DNA of 64,000 nt from Lolium rigidum (GCF_022539505.1 NC_061508.1:92793276-92857275), one strand, 5' to 3'. Shown: positions 21,462-33,339, counted from the first letter of the stretch. Translations and numbers: made by a program. Notes: generated by a model from the sequence alone, not told the origin.

Positions 21462-22243
21462 GGGAGACCGGCCGGAGACGAAGACCACCAAATTAAGCAT
21501 AGGTGTGAAGCCCATTGCGACTTTGCGAGCATTGGTGTGATATGTGGTGGAAACCGATTCAAGGGCCACCACCATGAACCAGCGACCTAAAAAGTTATCG
21601 AAATACCAGACATGACCAACCTCGCTCGCTGCCCTGCATGACGACGAAGCAGCACACTGCTGTTCATCTTTCTTTTCCTGTTTTGTTTGTTTACATTTTG
21701 CTTTTTGAGTGGGAAAAGTTGATATGGAGTAGTATATTCCGAGAGATGCTAATTAGTGGCTCATGTGCTAATTTTAAACGAAGCCTAGTCATGGTGTGGT
21801 ATCCAGCTGCTAATGAAATAATACAAGTGTGTGACTCAGTTGAACGAGAATTTGGTGATGTCATCAAATCACGGTCGGAACTTATTACTACTGTAGCATA
21901 AATCATGAAGCAAATTTAATGGTATGAGACATATTTTTTATTTGCAATCCTACTTGCAATTGAATTTTTTTTTCAGTTGTAACCTAACCGCAACTCATAG
22001 TGCACGAATCGTAAGTCAATTTCAAAATAATAAACCATATCGATGGTGCTCTCTCTTTCCCTCTTTTTTCCCTTTCTCACTCTCCCTCTCTCTCCCCCTC
22101 TCCGTCTCCGTCTCCCTCTCCCTCCCTCCTTCCTTGTTTGCACGATTAATCGCTGGTTCCATATTTGTTTGGCAAGAATACATGCAAAAGTATATATCAG
22201 TTGTTCTACTGGACAATGTGCCCTATTTTGTGTGTTATGGTCT
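21462..22243. other. No gene recognised; pyrimidine-rich tract
   Basis: Upstream region of the DUF599 gene and spacer. A CT-rich simple sequence (CTCCCTCTCTCTCC-like) occupies about 22043-22135. Confidence 0.55.
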
Positions 22244-22451
22244 TGTAGTAGTATATTGCATTTTTAATAAATTAAATCTAATATATGGAGCATGCATAGG
22301 TCTCCTTGTGGGACAAGATGCATGCAACAAAAGCATAATGAGGAGGGAAGGAAGTGTTTAGCTTCCAAATCGTCTTGTATGCTTTATCTCGACGAGATTT
22401 TTGAAACTTGACGATGATTCTTTTTTGAATTCAAAGCTACCATTCAATTAT
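22244..22451. repeat. Local duplication, copy I left half
   Basis: Contains CATGCATAGGTCTCCTTGTGGGA and TCAAAGCTACCA, which recur at 25348-25576 (copy II) and in part at 25590-25770 (copy III). Copy I continues at 24047 after the inserted element. Confidence 0.75.
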
Positions 22452-22803
22452 GCAGCGTTTGGTTGCAATGAATTGGGCTCTGAATTGAATTGGCAATGGA
22501 AAACCAAATCAACCAATTCAATGGAATACCACAAAGACTGTTTGAATGCGCGTGGTATTCCGTTACAGAATTAGGTTTCAATGGAATACCAAATCCTGTT
22601 TGGATGTCACATGTGTAGAAATGAGAGCATTTTTGACTTTGAACAATATAACATCTGTAATATAAATGAAAATAGCACAAATAGCACAAAGTGCACAATT
22701 ATGCTTACAAATAGTAGAAAATGGATACATTACGTCTCAGAAATAGCACAAAGTGGATACAGTATGTCTCAGAAATAGCATTAACATTATGAACAACAAG
22801 TAT

Positions 22804-22890
22804 GCATAGCCCAAGTTCATATCTCATATTTTGCATAGCCCAAGTTCATATCTCATATTTTGCATAGCCCAAGTTCATATCTCATATTTT
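22804..22890. repeat. 29-bp minisatellite, 3 identical units
   Basis: GCATAGCCCAAGTTCATATC... repeats at 22804, 22833 and 22862. The three units look identical. Confidence 0.95.
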
Positions 22891-23143
22891 GCATGAATTT
22901 CGAACCTTGGTCGCAACACAAATTGATCTCAGTACTTGTTCACCTCAAATTTGCAAAAATTGAAAAAAAATTATGGTCAGTACACATGAGTTGGAGGCTG
23001 TCCGTCGGTATAGGAGCTCGTCCGCCGGCCGTCCGCCGCTCGTCCGTCGGCCATCGCTCGCCGGCCGTCCGCCGCTCGTTTACCACCTGCGGCCCGACGG
23101 GATGAACCTAGGATTCGGGTCGTGCGGGGAGGAGGAGGGCGGA

Positions 23144-23701
23144 TGTCGTTGCCTAATCGACGGTACCTCGGAGGAGGGATCCTCACGAGGGGGAGAAGAA
23201 GTAGGGGCCATAGGGCGGAGTGCACACGGGACGGTGGTACGCGAGTTACCCAGCTTCGGAACACCTGCACGATGACAGGGCCTACTGCTGCTTGTCTGGT
23301 ATTATCTGGGCGCTTTCGCGTTGTTACAATGAGTTGTGGTTGTGCCTCTAGGGCTCCCGGGATCCGGCTTATAAAGGCGCACGGATCTAGGGTTTACATG
23401 AAGAGTCCTAGCCGGATTACAGACAGCCTAACTACGGTACAATATCTTGCCGTGCACGTCACGGATCCGCCTGCCATATACGTCGTACTGGATCCGGATT
23501 CCTCATGGGCCTCCATGGATTCGGGTTACTCCTATGTCGGTACGGATCCGGCCTGCTGATCCTGGGCTGGACTTCTTCCTTCATGATCAACAGCAACTGG
23601 GCCGCCCGATGGGCCACATGCCTCATCACCGTCAGTGGGCCACCCGGGCTTGCCGGATCTAGGCACTGTCGATGGTACACCTATGAAGTATATCCACAAC
23701 A
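23144..23701 (-). mobile_element. Solo LTR (558 bp) inside the DNA element
   Basis: The segment starts TGTCGTTGCC and ends CCACAACA, with a perfect 5-bp duplication GCGGA at 23139-23143 and 23702-23706. No internal retrotransposon sequence or second LTR is present. This is the footprint of LTR-LTR recombination. Orientation is inferred from my recollection of the family (TGTTGTGG...), not from a primer site. Confidence 0.82.
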
Positions 23702-24046
23702 GCGGAGGAGGGCGGCCGGAGTGGGGCTGGAGGGGAGGAGGAGGGCGGAGGAGGGCCGCCGGAGTGGGGCCGAAGGGGAGGAGGAGGGCGGAGGTGGGCG
23801 GCGGTACCTGCAGGCGACGACGGACGGACTTTCGGGAGAGGAGAGCGAGCGACGGCTCGATTCCGAGCGAATACGGAGGTCCAGACCTCCGAATTGGGCT
23901 ACGGGTTAAGTTGCCCCGCGTGGGCCTCTCCTTAGAATTGGACAACAATTTCATAATCCAATACATAGCACATCCAAACAGCAGAATTGGGCCCTCAATT
24001 TTAGATTTTCCAATTCAGACCCCAATTCATTGCAACCAAACACAAC

Positions 24047-24430
24047 ATTATTGATTGTAAAGTTTCTACCCGATTGTTTCAAAAGATAGTTGTACGATGT
24101 GATAACTTGTTGAAAATATGTCGGCAACAAATGTGATATTGACCATAACGACATAATCCAATTTTGTTGTTGTTGAAATATACCTATGTGGCTTCCCCAG
24201 TACGAAGTTAATGGTGAAAACTGATTGTAAATCAAACATATTATTTAATGTACAAACATCTAGTGTCTCTCAAGTAATATTTTGGTGCACACATCAAAAG
24301 AATTCTTCATGAGTGCACACATCTTTCTTTTATATTGAATGCAACATGTATCCGGTGATAGTGATGTTTCTACCTATCCTGGGTTGTTCCGTAATTGTTT
24401 GGCAATTGGTCGGAATAGGTGCAAAGTAAA
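24047..24430. repeat. Local duplication, copy I right half
   Basis: GATTGTAAAGTTTCTACCC through TGCATCCGGTGATAGTGATGT parallels about 25775-26100 with many differences. Confidence 0.7.
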
Positions 24431-25347
24431 GATCATTTGTTCTAGTGCACACTGCGCCCTATCTAATGTTGATAGGATAAAGGTATCCGATCTTGCGATG
24501 AGATGAAGATAATTCGATTTGTTGGTAGAATTCGTGTTTGACAATTCGATTACACGTGCAATGCTCGTGCGCTAACGCAATCGGTAGAAAAATCTCTGTG
24601 AGTTACTGATCTTGCGGGAGCACTATCAGCCTGACCAGCGAGGAACTTAATTCCTATCTAAAATCGAGAACAAGTAAGAATTAGTATTGCAATCAGGATA
24701 ATGCAGTTGAAGATGAAAACTTTATTGAATAAGGGATTCTGAATAGTCAGTCTTGTTCTGTGCGTTGGCCTCAAAAGAAGTACACAAAGTTACAATAATT
24801 GACCAACTTTTAATCTAATCAAAATCCAAGTCTAAACGTGATGGCTAGGGATGTATTTGAGGAGGAAAAGGAGAGGGTTTCGGGCAGCCCTAGGTATGGT
24901 GGCCGAACCGACCTATCGGTGGCCTTTTATCCTTCAATATGAACTCTAAAAAGCAGCTGACTTGATTCCTACAAATTTTACATGGGCCTGGCCAAAAACT
25001 AAGGTGACGCAGCACCATATCACACTTAGGACGAAAATCGTGAGATATAATCTTGAATATTTCGTCCAAGTCTTCATTCACCATTATGGAGGCTTCAAAG
25101 TTCTGAAATCTTCACTCGTAGCGTCCTCTTCGATCCTCACATGCTTGCTGCTATCTTCATGCTCGATCATGCTCCAATGCTTGTCCCTCTCGTCCATGCT
25201 AGGTCCATCATTCCTAAGAGTAACAAACACATCTCATTTAGGAAATATCATATTCTCATGTATGTGAAGGATAGATCCTTGTATTTGTGTAGCTGTAGGT
25301 ACAGTGAGTGTATCAATAGATGGGAAGTCCTCATCAAATGTGTTGTG
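24431..25347. other. Probable LTR-type repeat, no gene recognised
   Basis: The sequence has the texture of a retroelement LTR (CTATCAGCCTGACC, CGACCTATCGGTGGCCTTTTATCC) and separates the duplicated copies. No TG...CA boundaries with a target duplication could be established. Confidence 0.35.
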
Positions 25348-26130
25348 GCCTTGTAGTAATATATATTTTTTTAATAAAAAACTCTAACATAGGGGGCATG
25401 CATAGGTCTCCTTGTGGGAGAACATGCATGCATGGAAAACAAAACGAGGAGGGAGGGAGGAAGGGATGACTTAACTTCCAACCCATGAAGTTTGCTTTGT
25501 CCCAACGAGATTTTTCAAATTAGACCCATGTTTGTATGTTTCGATGAACATTTTTCATATTCAAAGCTACCAACCAATTAATGATTGGGCATAAGCATAG
25601 GTCTCATTGTGGGACGACATGAATGGAGGAAAATCATAATGAGGAAGAGAGGAAGAGAGAGGCATTTAGCCTTCATAATGCGACAACTGCTTTGTCTCAA
25701 TGAGATTTTGGAAACTAGACCCATGTTTATATGTTTCATTGAACATTTTGTTGTCTTTAAAGCTATCAGATCAATGATTATAAAGTTTCTACCCTATTAG
25801 TTAATTACTATGTGGTAACTTGTTGAAAAAAAAAATTGGCAACTAATGTGTTATTTACCATAACAAGACTACCCAATTTTGATATCGTTGAAACATACCC
25901 ATATGAAATAAAAATATACCATTCGTCAGTACAAAGTTAATGGTGAAAACAGATTGTGAACTAGGCATATTGTTTGAAGTACAAATGTTTTTATTTCTGA
26001 AATAATTTCTTGGTGTACACATAGCATTTTTCCTTCATGAGTACGCCTATCTTTCGTATATATTGAATGCAATATGCATCCGGTTATAGTGATGTATGTT
26101 GCTACATTTAAATGAACATGACACCGTTGC
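25348..26130. repeat. Local duplication, copies II and III
   Basis: Copy II (25348-25576) and the partial copy III (25590-25770) are tandem. The latter continues into the same right half as copy I. The shared core is CATAGGTCTC(C/A)TTGTGGGA. Confidence 0.7.
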
Positions 26131-27599
26131 ACAGTGGAGCTATTGCCATATGATACCCATGATATATTTCCATCATCAACTGAAGGCTAATTACCAAGTA
26201 AGGCTTAGTTTCGTACTTTGTTTCTACCATAGAAATTTAAGCGCATGGAATTATTTTTTGTAATTTAACAAGGTGAGGGGCGGATGAGGAAATTTTGACC
26301 TAATATTGGTGGTAGTTTAGTCTCCAGATTGATCGTGCAAGTACCTAGGTTGTCTACCTTTTTGTTGTATCATGTTGTATTAAAACTTATACTTTGAGTG
26401 GTTATGTATCAATGTATGTGTTCGTATCTACAGAGAGGCCGCAAGTGTGCACTCCTTCGGTTGTATCGGCTTGCAACGCTAAGACTTGGGAATATCTCTT
26501 TTTGCTTGGATTCTAATTCCTAAACAATAAAATAAAATATGAACTAGGACATTCTCTAGTTTGAGAATAACTTAAATCAATTGTTTTGCTTGTTCATGCA
26601 TAATTAGTTTGTAAGAATCAAATAGTGGTTTTCCTACCACATTGCTTGTACTCCACGGCATGTTTTACTGCATGATTTTTTTTCCATTATAACCAACAAA
26701 CATTTACTTAAGACAACCATAGCCTAAGTGAGAACAAGTTCACGGCGTTACATGAACATCTATCAACACGTGGGCGATCCTCAACTAACCTAAAATAACC
26801 GACAATTCACCTACATGCATGGCCTAATTCAAAATATTTTACTAAAAATGACCCTAATTTTTTGGGCCGTACTACCGTGGAAAAACTAAACTTATATCAC
26901 TATTACACACTTGGTCTACATCTTCTTGGACCGTAGATTTAGTTATAGGTCACCATCAAGCAAAGGCTGGGGAGAAGAATAGCTTATCTAGCCAACGTCA
27001 CCCAAACAAAAAGTAAGAACGTAAGCTATATTTAAACATTTACAACTAAGATTGCATTAGGCTAATTACATTGCATTGTCACTTTATCAGTGTGAACCTG
27101 GTCAGCTCAGCCCCCACATACATATGAAGTCATAAAGTCGGAATAACACACGCATTTCTCAAGGGAATGACAAAGTCATTAGTATTTTTATATGATTGTA
27201 CACACTAGGGTTCAAATACTTATACGCACATTTTCACACACGTCTATTTCTTACACCACGTGAATATCATGAATATAGCGATGTTCGCTGATTTATTCTC
27301 TGTTTCCTTCAATTCTAGTAGCAATCAGCGCGTGCATGTGCTGGTGTGCCTCTGTCTTTCTTACAATTAGGTGATGAATTGATGATAAGTCTAGTAGGCA
27401 ACCATTTGACTATCTAGTCAAGTGCTCTAGGAAAGATAAACGCTGGATAAGCCAATCTCAGCTAGGCAGCTAGTGTACACTGTGCAGAGAGCAAGCATAT
27501 GCCGCACTACGATCTGAATTCGGCTCTCCGGGTCGCTCTGCCCCATCATTCTCCCTTCTCCTGATATAGGTTCCAATCAAATAAATAAATAAATAATCA
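26131..27599. other. No gene recognised
   Basis: AT-rich sequence without supported frames. A short (AAAT)n run lies at about 27578-27597. Confidence 0.5.
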
Positions 27600-28295
27600 G
27601 CCTGCTACCCATAAAGCAACTCCACCTGAAACAGAAAAGGCGGCTCGCCGGCCCTTCCGCCTCTGGTCCATGCGGCCAAGTCGGGCCGCACCTGAGTGCC
27701 TACCGCCTGCCCCTTTCTCATCTCCTCCATGTCATCGGTCCCTCCTGCCGCCATCAGGGGAGTCGTCGGGCAAAATCCGTGCGGGGAGGCGGCGGATCTC
27801 CTCGATCGCTGACTCGGTGGGATGTCCGTTACTTTCTTCTCTGGCGCCTGGTGTTGCAGGGTGGCGGAGGCCACGGTGGCGAAAGACTGATGTTGTGAGG
27901 GCCGGATCTAGGCCCATATGGGCTAGGGCCGTCTTTTGCAACTTTACACAACTTCTACTGCTGCCCCGAACAACATGCAAGGGCGCTACTGACTACAACT
28001 GCAACACTGAACGCTCCGCGCTCCAGGGGAGTTTCCTAGTGTGAAGTCGTGGTAGCATCGATGACAGGCTTTCTCTGTTCCAACTTCCGAGGGTGGGTTC
28101 GCAGAAGACGGCGGCAACGATTTCTACAGTGTGGACATGCGGTGTGGATTGAGGGTCTATTAAATCGGTGCGTCGTTTGTAAATCATACGCTATTTTGTA
28201 AGATTTCTGTAAATAATCTAATAAAAATATTTTATGCATCATTTTGATGCAGAGTTGGGGTATTACAACCTTCACTTAAAAAAAGTAAAGCAATC
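27600..28295 (+). other. GC-rich segment ending in a LINE/SINE-like tail
   Basis: A GC-rich stretch (27630-27980) with short frames is followed by AT-rich 3'-end-like sequence. This contains TGCATCATTTTGATGCAGAG, resembling the 3' end of grass L1 elements, and closes with an A-rich tract (CTTAAAAAAAG). It could be a truncated LINE or a retroposed transcript. There is no RT motif. Confidence 0.3.
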
Positions 28296-28500
28296 CATGC
28301 AATGCTTTCCAAAATGAAAGACGTGTTAATTAGTAAGCTAAAAAACACTTTATACTTTAGAAACCGAGGTGTAAATGTGAGGTTTGTTCCTACTACCTTT
28401 TGCCATTTTCAGTCGTTGCGAGGACAAACTACACGAGGGACCTCTCCAAGTCTTGAGACAACCTCTCTATGAGGACAATGTTAGTTGCACTTATTATTTA

Positions 28501-28640
28501 CCCCCTCCATACCGATTTGTTAGGGTACACATATTTCGAGAAAAAGTTGAACATTAATTTTATCTCATATTTTATTAATAAGATTAATGGTTTTTTCTCA
28601 AAATATGTAGTAACATAGTAAACCAGTATTTAGGAAATAC
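28501..28640. mobile_element. Truncated Stowaway-like MITE end
   Basis: TA followed by CCCCCTCCATACCGATTTGTTAGGG resembles one Stowaway terminus. The opposite terminus is not found. Confidence 0.3.
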
Positions 28641-28689
28641 ATGCTACTGATGACACCTTAAACTAGATCAAAAAATATTGCCCTTTTAT

Positions 28690-29130
28690 ATTAATATAGG
28701 AGAAGCAAACATGAACATCCTAGATTCCTAGGCTAAAAGGGAACAAAAAGGAAACGAGCTAGTTAGTAATTTCTCCTAGATGCTTACTTGCTTAGCGATT
28801 GCCATAATCCAATTCTTGCTCTCGTTATGAATTCTCTCCGTGAGGGCTGAAGCCATTGAGAACCGATTGTTGAAAACCCTAGCGTTCCTCTTTTTCCAAG
28901 ATCTCCCAAGTGATCAGCGTGATGAACTGATAACGGATTTTAGACCTTGCGGCCAGGAGGTCCGTGCATGTGAAACGGCCTGCAAGTAATGAAGAACTGT
29001 ACGTGGGTCGGTTGGCCCCTAAGCTCTGGACGAGAGAGGGACAGTTCAAACATGGCGCCGCGTCCTGCCAGATTATTTTGAAGTAGCGACACTCGAAAAG
29101 GAAACTAGATCATTGAAGAAAGAAGGTCAC
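28690..29130 (-). pseudogene. LINE 3' end remnant
   Basis: Read on the minus strand, broken frames give ECRYFKIIWQ, LITLITWEI, then NRFSMASALTERIHNESKNWIMAIAKQVSI. This is the usual C-terminus of plant L1 ORF2 (zf-RVT region, WEIWKERNAR block) with one or more frameshifts. A 3' UTR follows towards 28690. The RT core is absent, consistent with a 5'-truncated, decayed copy. Confidence 0.55.
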
Positions 29131-29685
29131 GGCATCACACCAGATTTCAGTGCCGAAATACCGAGAATCTGCCACTGGGATTGTTTTGCAGTTCATTAGT
29201 TTCTCGGACGATGGTAGATGCCAGGAGCCCAAGACAGACAGCCGCTGGAGAGCCAGTCATCACGCATGATTGGCCGAGAAAGTTGCGAGAAGATGCTTTT
29301 GTTTTTCGAGAATGAAGGTGCCAGAAGATTGTGCCGCGATTCTGCGAGCATGCACGCGCGGCCGGTGATGCGTCTGAGCGCGTAAAACCCCGCACGGCCA
29401 CGTTGAACGAGCACGGCCGGTGCCAGTGGCGGCGTGAAGACCACACGTCCAAATTATTCTGCTAGCATGTTAAAGAACAGCTGCAAAATTAAGTTTCATA
29501 TATTAAGCTATAAAATTTGGAACTTTATAGACAATCTGAAATATTTGTGATTTTCAGAGCTCACAAATGGTTATTTTGAAGTTTTAATCTTCTCACATTC
29601 ATACCTGATCTATTGTCTATGTGCGTGATTTTTGTGCCCGTATTTTGAAGCTTCAAAACATGTTTATTTTGGACCATAAAAAGTA
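29131..29685. other. No gene recognised
   Basis: GC-richer at 29140-29450, then AT-rich. The frames seen are short and unsupported. Confidence 0.5.
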
Positions 29686-29940
29686 CTCCCTCCGTTTCTT
29701 GATATAAGGTGTATAGTTTTTTCGGAAAAAAAAACTCCAAAATATAAGGTGTATTGCATAGAACCACTCAGTTGGACTTTTTTTACGGATTCGATTGCAT
29801 TTTCTTAGCTCTTATGCAAACTCCTCTATTTTCTCAAAACAATAATTCAGGGGTAATCTTGCCCAAAACTCATATAACTTGCTCTCAATGTGCGTTTCTT
29901 AATTTCCGTACCAACACCCTATATTTAGTAACGGAGGGAG
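29686..29940. mobile_element. Stowaway MITE
   Basis: It begins CTCCCTCCGTTTCTTGATAT after TA (29684-29685). It ends with the reverse complement CTCCCTCCGTTACTAAATAT at 29940. The right TA has changed to TT. It is 255 bp, in the usual size range, with TATAAGGTGTAT motifs repeated inside. Confidence 0.8.
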
Positions 29941-29998
29941 TTTTTTTTTCCGGTTGTGTCTCCAATGTTTCTATTGGTTGGCGAATGGAGTTCACTAC

Positions 29999-30290
29999 AA
30001 CTGGGCATGCCTAGCCCGGCCCAGACAGCTCCGCCTAAAAATCTCGGGCCAGGCCGGGTTAGGCTTGCGCTTCGGGCCGGGCTAGGCTCAGGCTACATTT
30101 TGCGCAATTAAGGGAAGGATCGAGCCAGGCCAGCCGGGCTCGGCCGGCCTTTTACTCGTTCGGGCTGGGTTTGGGCTCAATTTCGAGCCCCGACAGTCGG
30201 GTTGGGCCAGGCTCGAGCCTGAGTTTTTACTGTTGGGCTTTTCTAGGCCTGGTCTGAAGCTCGACCCGGCCCAAGATATGCCCAGGTGTA
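29999..30290. repeat. GGGCC-rich inverted-repeat element (MITE-like)
   Basis: The ends AACTGGGCAT and (reverse) CACCTGGGCAT frame a 290-bp stretch dense in GGCCCGG/CCGGGCC words. I recall this as a common grass repeat. No target duplication was confirmed. Confidence 0.45.
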
Positions 30291-30349
30291 AATTCAATAG
30301 GGGTAAGTGCTAATGACTCCGATTAAGGTACCTGACACATCTAGAGGGG

Positions 30350-30440
30350 GAGGGAGATGGACAGAGGGGGAGAGACACACATAGAGATGGACAGAGGGAA
30401 CGAGAGAGGGAGAGAGGATGGAAAAGGGGAGAGATTGGTA
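30350..30440. repeat. GA-rich simple sequence
   Basis: Purine-rich with repeated GGGAGAGA and AGATGGACAGAGGG. Confidence 0.8.
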
Positions 30441-30671
30441 GGTGGAAGGTTGTGTAGCAAACTTTGTGTATGCATGAAAATTATTGTGCGAGAAGCCATT
30501 CTTTTATGTATTACGTCAAGCACATTTTTTTTTAAAAAAGCTTGCTGTATCACGAAAAAAAGTGCACCATGAGAACTAGGAAAAGCTCACCAAGTAAAGT
30601 GCAAATAAATTTACCGATAAAACCTTTAAATTAGGGATGTATATAATAATAATAATATTCTTATTCATTAA

Positions 30672-30677
30672 TTTATT
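30672..30677 (-). terminator. Polyadenylation signal of the cysteine-rich peptide gene
   Basis: AATAAA on the minus strand, 44 bp past the stop codon. Confidence 0.5.
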
Positions 30678-30720
30678 CGCTAGTTCATAGTTCGCCTTCA
30701 CCGGCACATATCGCTCTTGA

Positions 30721-31160
30721 TTACACTCTTCTAGCCAATCGCAATCCAGTTTCATGGACGTGCAGATGACTAGACGAGGAGATTGCGGCCGGAGGTCTTA
30801 TACAGTGGGCTTTGCAGTCGTCCATCGTCTTAAAGCAATTATGCTCAGGGTAACACAGAAAGCAAGAGGGGATAGTGTCACTCTGGTAGCAGGTATCGTC
30901 GTCGATGTCCTGATCCACACTTATGCCTCTACCTGCATGATTGTTAAGACAGAAAAAACAGTTGACAGCAGTACTACAGATTAATATGTTCACTATGGTC
31001 CAAAGTTCAAGACTACCGAGGTACATATACTCAAGCAGTGAATCAAACGAAAACGCAAAAGGAAGTGTTCCTTTCGTGCCAACTTACATTGTGCGTGAAT
31101 AGAAAAGCATATGAGAAGGAGCAACAGTGACGAGTGGATGCGCATGGCAAACTTTTCCAT
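30721..31160 (-). CDS. Secreted cysteine-rich peptide, two exons (Meg/ESF-like pattern)
   Basis: Exon 1 (31160-31088) encodes MEKFAMRIHSSLLLLLICFS and ends within a codon at a consensus GTAAGT donor. Exon 2 (30932-30721) starts after TTAACAATCATGCAG. The 155-bp intron is GT-AG, and the join creates a Cys codon. The 94-residue product has a signal peptide (about 1-24) and a mature part with spacing C-x13-C-x8-C-x2-C-x5-C-x6-C-x3-C, then a basic tail (GLRLARRV). The CFLC...C...C...C block resembles the maternally-expressed-gene (Meg)/embryo-surrounding-factor peptides of grasses. Other defensin-like classes remain possible. Such peptides act outside the cell, often as signals; the role here is inferred. 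A TATA-like box and a polyadenylation signal bracket it. Splice sites, signal peptide and cysteines are all intact, so it is probably a functional gene. Confidence 0.62.
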
Positions 31161-31224
31161 GTAGATTATCACGGTTGCACACCTTGTTGGCAGGTTTGGT
31201 TTTGGTCCAGACACGGATTACACA

Positions 31225-31232
31225 TACATATA
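31225..31232 (-). promoter_or_regulatory. TATA-like box of the cysteine-rich peptide gene
   Basis: CTATATGTA on the minus strand, about 65 bp before the ATG. Confidence 0.4.
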
Positions 31233-31491
31233 GGGGACAAATGATGTGTGTATATGGGAAAATTAATTGGTACTCTACATGTGTTGTTTGCGCGTGAATT
31301 GATTACGGTTATAATTTCGTTCCAAAATTATTTGGTCCTTCGCGTCAATTGGGGCGGCAATGCCGGGCGTTGACTGATAATCGCTCAGGAAATCAATTCA
31401 GGTGCTTCTTTGGACTAATCATACGAGGGTAATAGGTAATAACATGCCTTGCATTCAACGCTAACTAAGCAGTTTGATGACATGCTATGTA

Positions 31492-31711
31492 CTCCCTCCA
31501 TTCTCTTTTACACTCTAGGAAAAATCAAACAAATTAGTAGTGCATTTATTACTACTACTTAAATTGGTAAACATCTAACCCAAGCTACATTGGAAATAGT
31601 GACATCCAATAGATAAAGGAGGAACACTTCATTTTCCGTATTCTTGTTGACTAAAAGCTGAAATATAGAGTATTTCAGAACAAAATACAGAGTACTTCAG
31701 AACGGAGGGAG
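31492..31711. mobile_element. Stowaway MITE
   Basis: Flanked by TA (31490-31491, 31712-31713). The ends are CTCCCTCCATTCTC and (reverse) CTCCCTCCGTTCTG. It is 220 bp and lies about 330 bp upstream of the cysteine-rich peptide gene, so it may have affected that promoter. Confidence 0.8.
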
Positions 31712-31840
31712 TACTTCATCACGGACCACGTTTGCTTTTTAAAACTAGTTGTATGGATAGTAATATTTAAGAAAAGAGAGAATTATGGTAGCCAGCTATG
31801 TTACAATCACATCACATATTTTAAGTAACTGGCTCTATAA

Positions 31841-32172
31841 TGGTTTTTTAATCGAAGGCAAAAGTGTTATCTCATTCGATTAGTTCAGAAGTTTAACAAG
31901 TTACAGCAATAATACTTTAGAAGTGGATACAAAAACAGATTACTCTCCTAGTATTGTTTCACTTTAATGTTTTGCCCCCGCGGACACCCATAGCTTCCCG
32001 TCTTTCTTGATTTTGTCGAATGGAACCCTCAGACGAGCTTGTTGTTTTGAAAGACTCTTTCATTTCTTTCATTTCAAATCTCCCAAGTGGCTAACAAAGT
32101 GAGAGAGCCCATTACTTTCCCATTTGGAGAGTCGGTCATACGATGCCACCAAGCATCAAGGGATAGTGTTGG
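31841..32172 (-). pseudogene. LINE 3' end, part 2 (split by element A)
   Basis: The minus frame gives AWWHRMTDSPNGKVMGSLTL followed by LATWEI, then a broken ERNERVFQ region and VPFDKIKK. This is the L1 ORF2 C-terminus. A typical LINE 3' UTR follows (AAACTTCTGAAC...AATGAG...CTTTTGCCTTCG) ending near 31841 in an A-rich tract. The preceding part lies at 56832-57015. GTTGG at 32168-32172 is the duplicated target of A. Confidence 0.7.
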
Positions 32173-33339
32173 TGTTGCTGTCAAAAACCCACCGACGAGC
32201 AGTGATGGGCAACACCGTAGAGTCGGGAGGCTCCCAGGACTGCTGGTGGATCCTGGTCCCTCGGGCGATGGCCCGCAATGCCTCTGGCGCACGTCCTGGC
32301 GGTTGCGAGGGCGTGCCACCTGACCTATACCTGGTCAGGAAGGTGATGCTTTGCTTCGTTTAGTTTCCTGCATGGCAAACACGTAAACATTAAATACGAG
32401 CCCCGATCGGCTCTTAAGTTGTTCTGTGGATCGGCTTAAAGAGCCGATTGCCCCATGGTTCACGTTAGATTTACAATGACACGGGGATCATGCTTTATCA
32501 ATATCAAGCTAAGCTAATCTACGATAGTCTAGGGTTTTCACCGCATAACCGGAACATCCTACGCGTAATTGAGCCTAGCAGATACGTAAGATGATGGAAA
32601 ACCAGCCCTAACGAGGCCTAAAAACCAACATGAAGTTGATCCCCGGAACAATCCCTTTAGGGCTTAATAAACCACACCTTACGCACTACCGGATCGTTCA
32701 ACCCGTTTGTAAGGCCTAACCATGCAGATATCAAACTAATCCTTGTGGAACAAGGAACGACTATAACAGATCGGATCTACTAAACAAAGATTAAGCAAGA
32801 TGCCGCCCTTACACCTAAGATAGGTGTAAGGGCAGCTAGATATAGAGGGGCAACGTAGCTAAGCAAGCATAACATAAACACATCGACGTAAGCCCCAAAA
32901 CATCTAAGATAAGGGTGTTGCTCGCCATCAAAAAGGCTTCAGCACGAACAACACCAAGAACGAATAAACTGATACTGCCTAGATCGCAAGATGCGATCCA
33001 GGCAGCATGTTGCTTACCCGGGAGAAACCCTCGAAACAAGGGGTGGCGATGCGCCTAGATTGGTTTGTTGTGAACGTGATCGTCTTCCTTTCTCAATAAC
33101 CCTAGGTACATATTTATAGTCCGTAGACTTCTATCTTTGGAATACACCTAACCGTGTACGAGCTAAACTCTATCTCTTAATTCTAAACTAAGATGCAATC
33201 TACTATAATATACAGATACACGGGCAATCTAGCCCAAAGTCTCGTGCAAGGCCGCTTCAGAGACGCTCCACGTGTATATCCTCCAAGCCCATCTCAATTA
33301 CGGCCCATCTCCTGATTTGGCCAAAATCCGGTGATAACA
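32173..33339 (-). repeat. 3' LTR of A (1167 bp, full length)
   Basis: Bounded by TGTTGCTG and GATAACA. It contains the 283 bp (net) that the 5' LTR has lost. CCGAT/ATCGG words are frequent. Confidence 0.93.

Larger units (their letters stand above)
22452..24046. mobile_element. Non-autonomous DNA element inside local duplication copy I
   Basis: Inverted ends read GCAGCGTTTGGTTGCAATGA on the left and GTTGTGTTTGGTTGCAATGA (reverse) on the right. Similarity continues for about 15 bp more, through GTCTGAATTG on the right. A 5-bp repeat ATTAT flanks it (22447-22451, 24047-24051), and neighbouring duplicated sequence shows the empty site. No transposase is present, and the superfamily is uncertain. 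It contains a 29-bp minisatellite and a solo LTR. Confidence 0.65.

Noticed and set aside
27670..28044. Plus ORF of 124 codons in GC-rich sequence
   Set aside because: No recognisable motif, overlapping equally long minus frames, and no splice or promoter support.
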